Below the pieces are notes generated by a model that worked only from the letters and a program-made list of their open reading frames with translations, was not told the origin of the DNA and made no database searches. From assembly GCA_024362935.1 (NCBI GenBank), contig JANCRA010000001.1, forward strand, positions 49,945,501 through 50,009,500: a stretch of DNA of 64,000 bases. Reading direction: 5' to 3'. Below are positions 26,949 through 40,606 of the stretch, piece by piece. Source of the DNA: Setophaga petechia (taxonomy: Eukaryota; Chordata; Aves; Passeriformes; Parulidae). Both the position numbers and the translations under genes were made by a program. The stretch's first letter is position 1, and every line of letters starts with the position of its first letter.

Positions 26949-27274
26949 TATGTATGTATGTATGTATGTATGTACCTATCTATCTATCTATCTATAAATT
27001 ACTTATTTTCATGCCAGTAAATATAATCTTCCTACTGGGGTGAGAATGAAGTTTAATGCCCTGTCAAATATCCAAGTATTTATTGTAAGGGAATGATTCA
27101 GGAGTTACAATATGTCTGTATGTATGTATGTATGTATCTATCTATCTATCTATAAATTATTTATTTTCATGCCAGTAAATATAATCTTCCTACTGGGATG
27201 AGAGTAAAATTTAATGCCCTGTCAAATATCCAAGTATTTATTGTAAGGGAATGATTCAGGATTTACAACATGTC
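26949..27274. repeat. Two-copy 158-bp tandem duplication with embedded TATG/TATC microsatellites
   Basis: The stretch starting TATAAATTACTTATTTTCAT at 26993 recurs at 27151 with a few substitutions, and the tail GAATGATTCAGG recurs at 27091 and 27249, all exactly 158 bases apart. Each unit starts with a (TATG)n-(TATC)n microsatellite: 26949-26994 in the first, with six TATG units and a TACC interruption, and about 27117-27152 in the second. Unique parts of the copies differ at roughly 7-9 of about 125 positions, so the duplication is not brand new. Such a structure is prone to unequal exchange and slippage and is likely length-polymorphic. Confidence 0.95.
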
Positions 27275-30200
27275 ACCTAGTATCTTTGAAGACCTAAAGA
27301 TTGATAAAGAACTTTAGAGGAACTTCATGGTGGGACCTCCAGTCTATCCTGAACTTCTGGTTAACCCCAGAGTTTATCCCTCTGGATATTTATGGTCCTT
27401 AATCATCTGTTTAAGGACTTTCATCAATGTAAACTGTACAGCCTTCTCCTCTAAGATTTTCTCACTATATTACATTTACTTTTAGAGAAGGTCTTCCTAA
27501 TGTCTAAACTCTATCTTTCTGGCTTCAAGACGACTCCTCTCTCTCTCATGAGAATGAAGAAAGAATTGCTGTTTGATCTTGAATACCTGTTTGTGGTTTC
27601 AAAGAATGCTGTCAAGCAACCCTTTAATCCTCTCTGCTCTAGAATAAAAAAATACCACATTGACTTTTTCTCACAGGACTCATCTGCTAGACTCTGAGTC
27701 ATTCACACTTCTCTTCCCTACAGACCCCCTTCAATAATTCCACTATTTTTTCTTGAAGTAGAAGGCTCAGGAGTACAGTACTCAAGGTAACTCCCCACCA
27801 TTATGAAGCAGAACAAACACTATTGGTGTCCTACGAGGGACTTCTTCATCTGCTTCTTATTAATTATTCCAATAGGAGGCAGTGATTTTATTTGGCAACA
27901 GCATGAAATTGTTCATTCATCTTCATCTAGTTGTCCACAATATGTTCATGATTTTTAATGCAAAATTATATCTAAATTCAGTTGATTATTGTCACCTATT
28001 GTCACCTATAGCTTTTTAAATTGATGAAAAGCTGTTATGACTATCTAGCACTGTGGTGTTTCTTTCCTCTTCCTTATCAAGGTTATATTTCACCTGAAAT
28101 ATTTTCAATTTAGAAAATAAATGCTTGGTTTTCAGGTCTACGTAATATTGGCTTATGGTTGCTGGCCCATGGGGGAGACAATGTGTGTGTATGTATGAAT
28201 AAATGTTTAATAATATACACGTGGTTAGGGAAGGTCTTAGCTCTGTGAAACTCTAACTTGCTGAAATTCCCTTCCTATTGAATAATTAAACAAATACCAT
28301 GTGGTGACAAATTAGGAGCTAATCTACCTACACTAAAGCACCAAGAGAAATTCAGAATATGCCATCATAATTTTAAGAAATTGGTTTGGTCCTGAGCCCA
28401 GCAATAAGGTAATAAGATGGTTAACAAGGAAAGACAGACCCATTCTATCAGATGCATAGTTACACATCAAATGAGCAGGACTTTAATGAAACACTACCAA
28501 AACCAAATACTATTGTTGTTATCTATGACAAATTACTGAAGAACAGCTTCCAATCAGGAAAAGAGAGAACAGTTGTCAGACAGGAATCAAAATCAATAAG
28601 AAATACTCATCCCAAAAACATTATTCTTCCTCCAAAATATTGTCAATAAAAAGTCCAGGGCTGATTTGATTTTCATGCAAGTTATTTTTTGGTGCAATTA
28701 TAAAATTTTTATTAAAAATGCAAAATACAGTATTGAAATTAATAAAGTTTTCTTTTGATGAATTCAGGTAATTTACTTTGAAAGAATGCAGTGCAACCAA
28801 ATTTTCTTGCTGGTCCATTTTACAGTTATTTAGGATCCTCATGAAACGGGCAAAATAAGAAAAGTGTCCCAAAATGAGATACACAAAAGTAAAAGCCATA
28901 TGAAACAACTCCCAAAACAGACCAACTTTGGACCACGTTAAACATTTATTTTTAACCTATTTCTCCTTATCTTCATGTACGTGATTAAGGCAAATTTCCC
29001 AGCACTGAACTTTCAGGTACCAACCGCATTCCCTGAGCATCAGACATGAGCGAGCAAAGCCACAATCCCAGCACATCTGTTGGCCAATTCCAAGGCTGAG
29101 TCCTTGTCCAAAGCTGAAGGTGGCTCGGTGCCAGTCGTGCTCCAGCCCAGCCCAGAGCAGCTGCAGGGCTGCTGTAAACTGCTGCTTGGCGGAGCTCCAA
29201 GGAGCTGATCTGCCAGCTGGTGGCTGCTGAAGCAAAAAATCCATTCATCTTTTTCCCTTTTATTTTTCGGTAGCTCAGCTAGAACCAACAATTTCTCTGC
29301 CCCAGAAATCCCCAATGCCACTCTATAGTCTGCCTAACTGTGGACTCAGGAAATGGGCTGCAATTAGGATGCAAATGGGGTTCTGAAATTTCTTTCAAAA
29401 GTAGCCCATTTTAAATATATGCAGCAGAAAGAAAAGGCCTCCTTTGTTGTTTCAAATATGTCTTAACCTTTAAGCAAACATCTGGATTTGAATTTCATGA
29501 TGATATTAAACACACTCACAGGAAGTGCATGCCTTCATGCTTGAGTCTACCTCCCAAAAAAGAAAAAAATTATTTTAATAAAATCTGATTGGCTGTACAA
29601 ATTTAGTCGGTTTATATCATGATCACTCCTGTTTTAAGGTACGTAAGTGTAGGAAAGTTCAAAATAATTTAGCTTTGATTATTCCAAACTAGTGCTAAAT
29701 AAATTAGGATTGAACCGAAATGTGAACTCAATATTCTTAAAATATTCTTTCCATAATTTTTTGAGGACTCATTTTTCTGAGTGTAATAACTTTTTCTGAT
29801 ATTAAGAAAAAACTCAAGCCCCTTCAACAACTCAGTGGTAAGTAATGAAAATGTACTACTTTTATAGAAAACTCCAGAATGAGATGCTATAAACAAAACA
29901 CTGCAGCCATTCATCATTTTCCATTTTCAAAGCCAATGAGTGAAATATGACAAGAGTTAACAACAAGACAACACTGCTGCAGGACATTTGAAAATGAATA
30001 TTGTTTCTGACTCTCTGGTGATAAAATAATAATAAAAAATGATGGGAAAAGACATGAATTACAAAAACACCCCAAAAAGGGTGCAGATTTTTAAGATGTT
30101 TGCGCCCAGAGGCATTTGGGAGTCTTAGATGCCTATAATGTAATTCTTCCAAGTACAGCAACTTTCTTAAATACATCATTGTGACAACAGACATAGAGAA

Positions 30201-33200
30201 GAAAACCAAACAAAACATGCTCTCATCTGTGTACCTGCCGCACCCCGACAACCAAACAATGCTGTAGCTCAAGAACATGGTTTTACCACTCCATAGGATT
30301 TTACACTTTCAGAGGTGTTAATGGAAGCACACTGTAGAGAGCAATTATTCTGACAGGAACCTGAAGACTTTCTGGATTCCCTCATGTTTTCTACTGCTTA
30401 ATTATTTTGTGTTTGCTGATACACAAGGAAGGTAAAATGTGTTCCAAATGCAATATTTACTACATGGCCCAGCATGGCTCCCTTGGTCCTTGTCAGGTCT
30501 CAGCTGGATTGCAGCACCTGCCATAGAACTGTCCCAATTTGCAGCCTAGCCCAGACTCTTAAAATATAAAGCAACATAAAAGAGTACAGACACAAAACAA
30601 GGTACTATAGCTCTATATTTCTTTTAAAGATGGAAAGGATGAAGCCCTTCATGATGCTTTTGAATTTATACACCTTCAGATGCCTTTTGCAGTTCTGACA
30701 GTTTATAAAAGTGCAGATCTAATTTACCAAAACACAGGTTAACTCAGTGCTTTGATATGCCACATCTGTCACTATGTCAGCTTCTTAATTTCTACACCTC
30801 CTCACTTTTGTGCTTACCAGCTTCCGGCCTAGAGATGATTCAACACAAAATGTAATTTAGTTGCAGCAGGTAATTGTTCTTCATTCAAGTCTCTTAAAAA
30901 TCACTCACTCCTATTGATTTCAGTAGCACCTGGACTGAGAGTGTAGCTTTTACAATCCAGACCTGCATCTATTGTACATCTCATGCTGCCTTCTGGCAAC
31001 ACAGGACAAATGAAAGAAATAAACTCCAGCGTGGCAAAATAAGGCATGGACTTTATCAACAGGTTATGGGTAAGAACCAGCTGCTGATCAATTTTTCATC
31101 TCTACTGTTGTCCTTTATAAAATGAATGCAGTCAACATAAATCACAAATATTTTTCTTTCTGCCTTTCAAACACTTCCATTTCCTTACTGAAAGCAAAAA
31201 TTATGAGATACTAAAATGATGCCTCTTTGCCATAAAGCCATTTAAACAAACAGACAAATGGAACAAAAGTTAACTATAGTGCTGAGTTAATATCCTAAAA
31301 GAATTTTATAGTAGTGAGGATACAATGTGAGAAGTAACAGACTAGTACTTAAAAAGATCTTCATCTTCTCACAACATGGAATTATCCTTGACAAATTTTA
31401 TTTATCTGAGTAATAATGCACAGTTAAGATAACAAGGTGTAAAAGATGTAGTGCTGTTTTATAAAGCAGGAAGAAAACAACAAAGTATTTCCCATTCATT
31501 TCTAGTAACAGGAAATCACTGCTCTGCCCTCTCAATACTGCATTGCAAGGGTTAAGTGGAAGATTTTTCTCATCAGTAAAGCTAAGGAGAAGATGCAGCA
31601 TTTTACAGCTGTTTACTACTTCCAAATAAAACAATTAGAACTTCGGAGCTGTTAATCACATTCTTTAAAAATACTACACAATTAATTTAAAAGATACTAA
31701 GAACAGGCTTAAAATTTTTAAAAATCCTGCAAATACTTATGAAAATGAAAGCTACTAAATAGTATGGATCTTTCAATGACAGAACTACCAAACAGCAGGA
31801 CATTCTATGTGAAATAACAAATCTTATGTTTCTCAGTCTGCATCTAAGATCTTCCCCAAGATGAGAAAGTCAAAACAGAAAAGATAATGAACTTTTCTTT
31901 TGTTGTAGATGCAATGGACTTTTAAACACATTTAAAAAATCTCTTAAATCCCTAATCTCGGAAACATCCTATCTTTAGCAAATACTAGCTCCCCTATCTC
32001 CAGCAATTCTCATAACACTTCTGCTCCTACAGAAGCCTTTACCATCTTCTTAACTGATCTTGTATCCCCTCAGGTTCTCTGGGCAGACACAGCTATTGCA
32101 GCCAACAAGAGATGAGAATCTCTTCATTAAGCTCTTTTCATGCACAGGCTCCAGCTTTGGTTACAGGCAGCAGAGTCTAGAATAAGATGCCCAAGTCAAA
32201 CTTGCCCTTGGACGTCCCAGGCTGCATTCCAGGGGACTGGATAGGGTCCATGTTCCAGCACATCAGGTCTCACTGACTCTGTGTAACCCAAGAGAAATCA
32301 GGGCCACTTATGCCACGCTTTTAGCTACAGTCATGTAAAAGGCCACAGGTGTGTACAGTCAAGGTCCTCTGTGGCATAATGGATGCAAAATGAACTGATG
32401 GGAAAGGAAAAGCGGGTCCATGGGAACACAAGGGACGCTTCAAAAGACCACAGTTTGTGCAGCGTGGGCAGTGAAGTAAGACACAAAGGTCTTGAGGAAA
32501 CACTAAGGGAGTTTGCTCAGAAATTACTAGCAGGAAAACTGCACAAGTGCTAATGAGCCCTTCTGGAAGTGTGTGCTACTCAGCTGACATTTATTGCTAT
32601 GCAAGCCAAGCCAGTATTCCTGCGCTGCATTTGACGTGCCATGTAGACATGATCAGCTGCTCGAGGATCTCTCTCTTGTGCCTTACCAGTTTTACTGATA
32701 ACCAGCTGTCTGAAAGATCTGAAGTCCATCTCTAGCCTCAGGCCTGACACTAAAACCTGATTACTGTACCTGATAACACCCGATACTGTATCTGAGTTAC
32801 AACTGACTTGGAGGTGGCAAGTACCTTTGACAACTACTAACACATATATGCTTAGTCTTTACTAAGTTTCCAATTATACACTTATGTTTTCTTAATCCAA
32901 TACCATCTAGTATGATTTCCCAGAGTATTAGAAATTTCATATCTAAAATGAAATTCATATGAGGATGTATTCCCTTATATAATATACCAGGAGAGAGAAG
33001 CCTTAGAAGTGGTAGTCTCAGGAAGATTTTAATATTTCACAGATGCTTATTTCCTGTATTTCTCTAGATGTGAAAAATGCTTCCAGGAAAAGAAAGCAAA
33101 ATTATAGATATTTTGCTTACAGATGTAATGTTTAGGATAAGAATCCTAATACTTTGGCATGTGAGGCTTTGCTTTAATAGCTTGGGAATATTAAAGGATC

Positions 33201-34559
33201 TCAAATTGTGTCTCTGTATACTTTTATATCTTGGCTTCTGTGAAGAAAATAATCATATATATTTATCTTTGAGTTCAGGACTTTCTTGTCTAGCTTTCAA
33301 TTAGTGAATGTCACAAATCAGATTTCTAATGAATGTCTGCCTTCTGAAATAAGCACTGCTTGCTTTTTCATAAAGGAACACACTAACCCCAGATGGATTG
33401 TACTTAGCCAACACTCATTATTTATTTCATTACATTATTTAACAACAATACAAATTCTTTCTATTAAATTTTCATAAATGAGTTCTATAAATTAGCATCC
33501 TTACTGTTGAAAGCCATAAGGGCTGAACTTATAACTAGAGCAGGGGAAATTGCATACATTGGCAAGTGAAGATCAGCCACTGTCATATTAATCAGCGACA
33601 CTGCCCCTCAGGTCAATAAACAGTCTGCAAAGGAGAAATCAGCAGACTAATACAAAGGGCAAATTTTATCCTGATGACAAGGAAAGAAATCCTAATTACC
33701 CTTAAACTGACTTGACATTTTAGTTTTATCATGAGAGTACTGAGACCATGATAATCCTGAAGGGAAAGGGAAAATATTCTTTTTACTTTAATATCTATAT
33801 ATGAGGGCACTTGTTTTAGGAATGAAATATCACAAAGTAGTCAGATTTTTTTTTTTTTATCCCAAAAGTAATTTTCTGTAATAATGCCTTTCCTTATGGC
33901 TGGACCAAAAAAATTATAACATAATTATAATCAATCCCTAGCATTTACTTGTTTGGTTTAATGTGTTGAACAAGATAAAGAAATAGACTCCTATGACAGG
34001 ATGAAGCATTGCTCTTCCAGAAAGATACTGACTCCGGGCTGTAGGATTCAGTCAGGAAAAAACCTGTATGAACTTTGCACTATAGCACAATACTCAGTGA
34101 ATCAGACTTCATTTATAATAGAAAAATTCACCTTAAAATATTTTCTTCAAAGATCTTACTAACTATGACGGTTATAAATTTATGCTGAGTGAATCATTCC
34201 ATGCCTAGCTTATTTTTTAAGGCATTGGCAATCTTAGAGATAGCAAAAGAATAAATAGGATTCTCTTGGAATAGGGAATATCTCTACCGTTTTTTTTTCT
34301 TTTTTCTGTTAAAACAATGACCTGAGAATGTTTTGGCCTTGTTGGTATGGAATTGGTACATATAAATTCTGTTCTCTAATCTCCATCTGCTAGCATCAAA
34401 TATATTTACAGCAAGAAAATCATGTCAGAGAGAGGAAAGGGACTCCCAGAGGTCTAAGTAGTTGGAAAGGAAATGTGACCTCCATAAGGATTCCTCACAA
34501 CTGATTTACATGAAAGAGAAGCTGCTTTAACTAAACAGTGTTTGCAGTTGAATGATGTA
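27275..34559. other. Gene-free stretch, possible intron
   Basis: No exon could be supported. The GC-richer block 28957-29320 is open in all three minus-strand frames (95, 87 and 93 codons), a sign of low stop density rather than one real frame. The rest is AT-rich and anonymous. A TATTGATTTCAGTAG string near 30912 resembles a fragment shared by old amniote repeats. Confidence 0.45.
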
Positions 34560-35807
34560 ATCACAGAACCACAGGATGATTTCGGTTGGAAGGGACCTTA
34601 AACATCATCTTGTTCCAACTCCCCTGCCATGGCCAGAGACATCTTCCTGTAGACCAGGTTGCTCAAAGCCCTATCCAACCTGGTCCTCAGCATTTCCAGG
34701 GATAGGACATCCACAGCTACTCTGGGCCATCTGTTCCAGTGCCTCACCACCCTCTGAAAGAATTTCTTCCCCTTATCTAGTCTAAATCTCTTATCTTTAG
34801 TTTAAAACCATTCTCCCTTGCCCTGTCACTATCTGTCTGTGTAAAAAGTTACACTTCCTCTTTTTTCTAAGCCCCCTTTAAGTACTGGTATGAGCCATAC
34901 GGTGTCCCCAGAGTGCTCCCTTCTCCAGGCTGAACAGTCCCAACTCTCCCAACCCCTCTTCATGGCACAGGTGCTCCAGCCCTCTGATCATCTTTGTGGC
35001 CCTCCTCTGGACATGCTCCAAGAGGTCCATGTCCTTCCTGTGCTGAGCTGATACAGCCCTGCAGGTGGGGTGTCAGCAGAGCAGAGGGGCAGAATCCCCT
35101 CCCTCCCCGGCTGCCCACACTGCTTTGGGTGAGGACATGATCCAGGACACGTTTGGCTCTCTGGGATGTGAGTGCCCATTGCTGGGTCATGTCCAGGCTC
35201 TCACCCACCAGCACCCCCAAGTCCTTCTGGGCAGGGCTGCTCCCAGTCCACGTTCTGCCCAGCCTGTCTTTGTCCTTGGGATTGCCCTGACCCACGCCCA
35301 GCACCTTACACTTGGCATTGTTGAACTTCCTGAGGTTCCTGTGGGCTCCCCTCTCCAGCCTGTCCAGGTCCCTCTGGAAGCCATCCCTCCCTTCAGTGTG
35401 GCAGCTGCACCCCACAGCTTGGTGTCATCACCAAACCTGCTGAGGGTGCTCCCAATCCCACTGTCCCTGTCACCAACAGTGATGTTAAACAGGGCTGGTC
35501 CCAACAGCCACCCCTGAGGTCACCACTCTCACTGAGCTCCACCTGGACACTGAGCCACTGACCTCAGCTCTGAGTGTGACCACCCAGACAGCTCCTTTTC
35601 CACCGAGGGGTCCATCCATGACATCCATGTGTCTCCAGTTCAGAGACAAGGATGTCATGTGGGACAGTGTGAGATGCTTTGCACAAGCCCAGGTAGATTT
35701 TGTCACTTGCTCTTCCCTAAACCAACTGCAGTGCTGTCATAGGAGGCCACCAGATTTGTCAGGCACAATTTGCCCTTAGAGAAGCCATGCTGGCTGTCAC
35801 CAATTCA
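34560..35807 (-). mobile_element. CR1 LINE, 3' part with reverse-transcriptase end and 3' UTR
   Basis: Seen: on the + strand the block opens with two copies of an 8-base unit (ATCACAGA ACCACAGG) and then GATTTCGGTTGGAAGGGACC, the inverse of the classic CR1 3' end. It runs through the CR1 3' coding region to the stretch containing GAAGCCATGCTGGCTGTCAC. In minus-strand translation 35187-35504 shows reverse-transcriptase landmarks: GPALFN followed by RFGDDTKLWGA, equivalent to the family's FADDTKL catalytic box, with A changed to G (about 35424-35435). After a frame change the next part reads RDLDRLERGAHRNLRKFNNA and KDLGVLV, also standard CR1. Frameshifts and loss of the whole 5' part show a dead, 5'-truncated insertion, the usual fate of CR1. 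Orientation is minus and no target-site duplication was identified, as is normal for the family. Confidence 0.95.
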
Positions 35808-38800
35808 TTATGTTCTAAAAATATCCAAAACCTTATCTTCTTAACATTTCTAAATTGTCAATACTTGGCGGTGATAGAAAATTTCCCTTACAGTGTAATT
35901 TCAGACAAATCCAGTTTCACATAGGTAAAATAACCCATCAGATAAGTACATGAAATAACCTTTCTGCCTACACTAGTGGCTTACACAAAAGAAGAAAAAT
36001 ATTTCAGAGCATTTTTACTATACCTCTGTAAGGATCCATTCAATTCAGCTCTCTTTAACCCAGCTAGTGCAGGACAGCATTCATTATGAGACACACTACT
36101 CCGTGTCCAGGAAAATGAACTCCAACAAGGTAAAACAATTTCATGTATTTCATGTATTTTAAGGCCAGAAAATGCCATTATAATCATCTTGTTTGCCCTT
36201 CTCTGTAGTGGGAGCTATAGACTTCTCTTGGCAAAATCAGGTACTCTAGAAGATGAGGTGGAATTACAGCATAATTTAGAAGACTAGAAGTTATGGAGAA
36301 TGTACTTTATTTCTTCTTAATTCACTAAACTATTTTTAGAACACTGCTATCCAGGTCCTTACTGGAAATGTTGCTATATTTTGGTGACAAATCCTACATT
36401 AGCATTGAACAAGGAAAAGTAGGCATATTGCTGCTGACAAAACTGCTGCTAGGAGATAGCGTCCCTACAGAGCAGAGGGGACTAGCATCCAAGACATTTG
36501 GGAATATGCAATTTGTGGAGAAAGTGCCGGTTGGATTTGGAGCTAAGCCAGTCTGGAGAAAGTTCTGGTCATTTAAGTAGTCAGATGTATTCTCTTACAC
36601 AAATGATTATACAGGATGCATGACCATGAGGAACTCAATACAGCCTTCAAATGAGAAAGAACCCAAAACTTAAAAAAACCCCCAACCTACAGTACCAAGA
36701 TCATGTTACTTAGAAAGTAACTTTCCTTTCTATCTTACTTTCCTGGAAATATGAGGGAAATAAAAAATAATGGCAGTTATTTCAAAATATTCAGCATAAA
36801 AGCTCCTTATTTCCTTCAGCAAAACCGTATTACACAAACTCAGCAAGGGAAAATGAACAAAAGAAAACAAAACCAAACAAAAACATCCACTGAAATTTTA
36901 TTTTTTACCTTTTCTTCTAGGAGAACCGACATAAAAAATTTGGCAAAAACACTGGAATACTTCTGTTGGTTTCTGCTTCTGTATTCCAATGCCTAGCCTA
37001 GGGAAAAAGTTTACAACTTTTTTTTCTTTACAGCCCATTATGTTAATTTTTCACTTGAAAAAAAAAAATCACAGACTATTTGCTCACCACTGTCACCAGG
37101 GCTGAACCTCAGAAGTAGTGCTTTGTCCTAAATAAGACCAGAAGACTTTACAGCTAAATCCAGGAAGGAATACAAACCTTTCCAAGGGACGAGTGCTTTC
37201 AGCAGCTTAAGTGGCGCAACCTGCATGGTTTGCAGTCAAACCATTCAAGCAACAAATAACTCTCAAAGCACTCTCTAGAGGACAGATCTCTGACCTGACT
37301 ATCAGATTTTCTGCTGCAAACTGAAATCCCTTTGAAGACGAATTCCTCAATTTTGCAGTGCTATTGCTGTTGCAGATATTCTCAGTGTTTTCCCTCACCA
37401 GGCAAAACAGCATATTTTTAAATGGCTGCTTACCTACAAAGGATCAGTTTAATGTAATCCACAGTCAATGAATCTGCTTTCTGGTTGAGAGGTACCAACA
37501 ACATAAACTGGCTGAAAATTTAGCCAGTACAGCTAAAAATTGAGTCAATATAGCCAAAACTGAGCTTCAACTCAGGAAAGCTACAAGGTGGATAAGAAAA
37601 CTGTAGACAGACAGCTGTCTAAGGCAAAATCCCAGACACTCCAATTAACGATACAGAGAGAGATAAAAAAATGAGCAATGTTTAAAATTCATGGAAGAGG
37701 ACAATGTGAGTGCACACACTCAACACACACCTTGAGGACTGATAAAAGATAGTCTCACATTTGACTGACATCCACCAACTCCTTAAAACCTATAAAGCAC
37801 ACACAAACAACTCCCAGAATATTCCAACCCGAAGCAGGCTCTGTAGGCTAAGATTACCACACGCAGGTGATGATTATTTGGGAGGGATATCTTACAAGCT
37901 GCTATCTCACCTCTGGATTTCTGCCTCTCAGCCACTGGCAAATTGTTCCCCTCACTTTCATAACAGGAAACAGGGAATACTCTCTAATTCATGGCACACA
38001 CCCACTCTGCTGCCTCTGGACATTCAGCTAGTGTGTGTCACCTACATTTTAGTTTCATCAACACAATCTCTGTTGTGATGTGGAAGATGCTTAGGCACTA
38101 GTTTGACAGTTCTTTGCTCTGATCCCAAAGTAAAATCCTTCCTCAGCTGTGGAAAGAGAGATTGGTTAAGCAGGGTGTCCTGGAGTAAAACCAAGTACGC
38201 TGATGACTATACAACTAGGTGTGCTGAATCTCAAGGAGAAATTTTGAAAAGTGCAATTCGCAAACGTTTTCCCATCAACCAGAATATAATTAATTGAGTT
38301 TTGGGGCACTGGAGCACATTGGAACCCAAGTCAGGATATGTGTCCTAACATATATCTATTTTACAGATGCCAGGATAATCCCAACATTACATTTTCCTCC
38401 TACTGGCTGAACAATTGCATGGAGAGCAGTAAGCTCAGGAAGTTTGGCAAGCAGTAGGACAGCCACCAACTGATGCCTGCCACGTGCAATAAGCAGCTCC
38501 CAGGTTCCCTGTCAGAGCAGGCTCAACAGCTCACCTCCACGGGCCAAAAGGTTAACAGCTGACTCCTGGCTCTTCATGGAGAGAGGAATAATTACACACT
38601 TCTCAGCAGACAAACTGCCCTGCTGACATCTGCTTGCATAGTGCTAGGGAAGGAAAGTAAATGTAGAATCTCTACACCAAGCCTGATTATCCCAAACCTC
38701 CAACACAGCTCCGCAACACAGCCCAGCCACCCCATCAGTTATCCCTTAATCGACTGTACATTGCTGATTTGGGAACACTCAGGTTCAAGAAGCATCCCTG

Positions 38801-39338
38801 TTTTATCTTTTTCTTCCTTGCCCTTCTCTTTTGCTATTTCCTCATATTTCTGGAGGCACAGCTACAAGGAAGAAGAACTTACAGCTTGCAGCTGCTTCTA
38901 CGCCAAAAATCAATCTGTCCAACAGTCACAGTGACAATATGTCGAGTAATGACAACAGAAAATGTTGAATGTGCCTGAGTGCCAGGCTGCAGTGCAGAGA
39001 GCTGCTCCTGCCTTGAGCTCCAAAGAGTTTGAACAACCCTGCCAGAAGATGAGCAGACTACTACTCATGTTCTTTCTGCAGGCTTGACTAGGGACACTGT
39101 GATTCCCCTTCCATGAACTATCTGTTATTGGAATGTTGGGGAACACACAGACACTTGAAATCTTTCCACGAGATGCAGCGGTCTGTGGAGTAAACTGGGT
39201 TGCCAAAACACCCTCAGACTGACTCCTTTGCAAAATGGGTTTGGATTGAAATGGGGATCTTACCTTTTCAAACTGCTTCCCTTTAAATTCAAAAAAGCAT
39301 ATAGAGAAACAAGTAATAAGCAGCTGCTGTGGAGAAAA

Positions 39339-39361
39339 AAAAGCACTTTTAAAGTGCTTTT
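39339..39361. repeat. Near-perfect palindrome AAAAGCACTTT/AAAGTGCTTTT
   Basis: Eleven bases on each side of a single central T are inverse complements. The arms contain GCACTTT and AAAGTGC, the latter resembling the seed of the miR-17/miR-302 families, but a one-base loop rules out a normal miRNA precursor. Confidence 0.7.
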
Positions 39362-40188
39362 AAAACACTCCTTTTAGTACCTGAAGAGCAATGCTGAAGG
39401 TGTATGTGAATACAAATCTTTAAAGGTGAAGAAAAATACATCCCATGCCAATGCAAAAATGAAACTGCTTCTAAATGGCAGAAACATAGATTCTTCCTTT
39501 GCTTCAGAAATTACTTATTTGAAAAATAAACTGCATTCAACAAATCTGATTTCAAAATAACAGCACCATTGCTTTGAAATCATAATGGTGGATTTATCTA
39601 AATTTATGCTGTAAGTTCAACAACAAACCCATATGGAAATCCATAACCAAAATGACCAATTTTAAGTTTTCATTAATATTAAAACACATGCTCCTGAAAG
39701 CTCTAATAAGGACACATATATTTTTTTTTAACCTGGTAACAGTCACTAAGCTTTATTCTAATAAAATTTAAATATCGCAATATGACCTTAAAATTAGATC
39801 AAGCAGACTTGTATGTTAACATGAAAAAAAAAAATTATACCTACAGTTCAAACTTTCCTCTCTAGGTTTAGTAGATATTTACACACAAAAATTATTATTG
39901 ATTGTTATTTAAGATTCTTCTTAATAAAAATATTTTACTTCCTCCTTGGAGCTTTTAATTTTAAATAGTGTTCAAACAATGTTGCCTAGAACAAACCTCA
40001 TGAATGTGGAGAAGGAAAAAACTCACATAGATATCAAAATGCAGAAAGGAAAAAATCCTTTACCCTAGTGAAAAAAATGATGAATTTTTTGCCCACAAGA
40101 AGTGTAAGAACAGGTCAGGTCACATTGCACAGGTAATATTTTCTCTAATGTTGCTAGAAATGCTGAAATGATGTACTGTCTGAATTTG

Positions 40189-40250
40189 ACCAGTGTAGAT
40201 GTGAAATATTATATTATATATATATATGTATAGCCAGTGTAGATGTGAAA
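40189..40250. repeat. Direct repeat CCAGTGTAGATGTGAAATA flanking an AT dinucleotide run
   Basis: The 19-base string CCAGTGTAGATGTGAAATA occurs at about 40190 and again at about 40233, separated by ATTATATTATATATATATATGTATAG. This looks like a small replication-slippage duplication around a (TA)n microsatellite. Confidence 0.85.
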
Positions 40251-40507
40251 TAAAAAGCACACTAAATCTAACTAGTCTACAGTGCCATAAACAATACCTA
40301 TTATATGTTATTTCATTCTCTTGGGAAAGAAATATATGGTAATTTGCTAAGCTATTTTCACTTTATTCTTAACATTTATGGCTATTACTGGTAGAAAGCA
40401 ACAACAGCTTGACTTTTTAGCATGCAAAATGCTTGATCTGAAAAAGACACATAAAAGAAAAATATATGCAGCTTCCCATTTGCACTGTGTCAGCAAAGTC
40501 CTTAACT

Positions 40508-40606
40508 AGGCATTCTTAGTACAGTATGCTAATCAGAGGTGAATCCTGGTTCTTACAAACTATCAGGGGAAGACGAGGAAATGAAGTATGAGAATGAAAT
40601 AATTTA
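40508..40606 (+). repeat. Left arm of a long imperfect inverted repeat
   Basis: This 99-base arm (starting AGGCATTCTTAGTACAGTAT, ending AATGAAATAATTTA) matches the reverse complement of 41694-41792 at about 86 of 99 positions with no gaps. Weaker resemblance may extend outwards: CACTGTGTCAGC near 40485 against CACTGATGTCACA on the reverse strand near 41815. The arms enclose about 1.09 kb. Possible readings are terminal repeats of an old DNA transposon, two oppositely oriented copies of one old repeat, or a local inverted duplication. Confidence 0.85.

Larger units (their letters stand above)
35808..40507. other. Gene-free stretch, possible intron
   Basis: No exon, RNA gene or named repeat seen. 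Open frames do not exceed 107 codons (38910-39233, -) and have no recognisable content. It holds an A/C-rich simple tract at about 36855-36890, the palindrome at 39339 and the short direct repeat at 40190-40250. Confidence 0.45.

Noticed and set aside
30905..30925. Strings such as TATTGATTTCAGTAG here, and similar ones near 41810, 42145 and 60200, as ancient dispersed repeats
   Set aside because: They resemble a fragment common in old amniote repeats, but each is under 25 bases and cannot be assigned without alignment.
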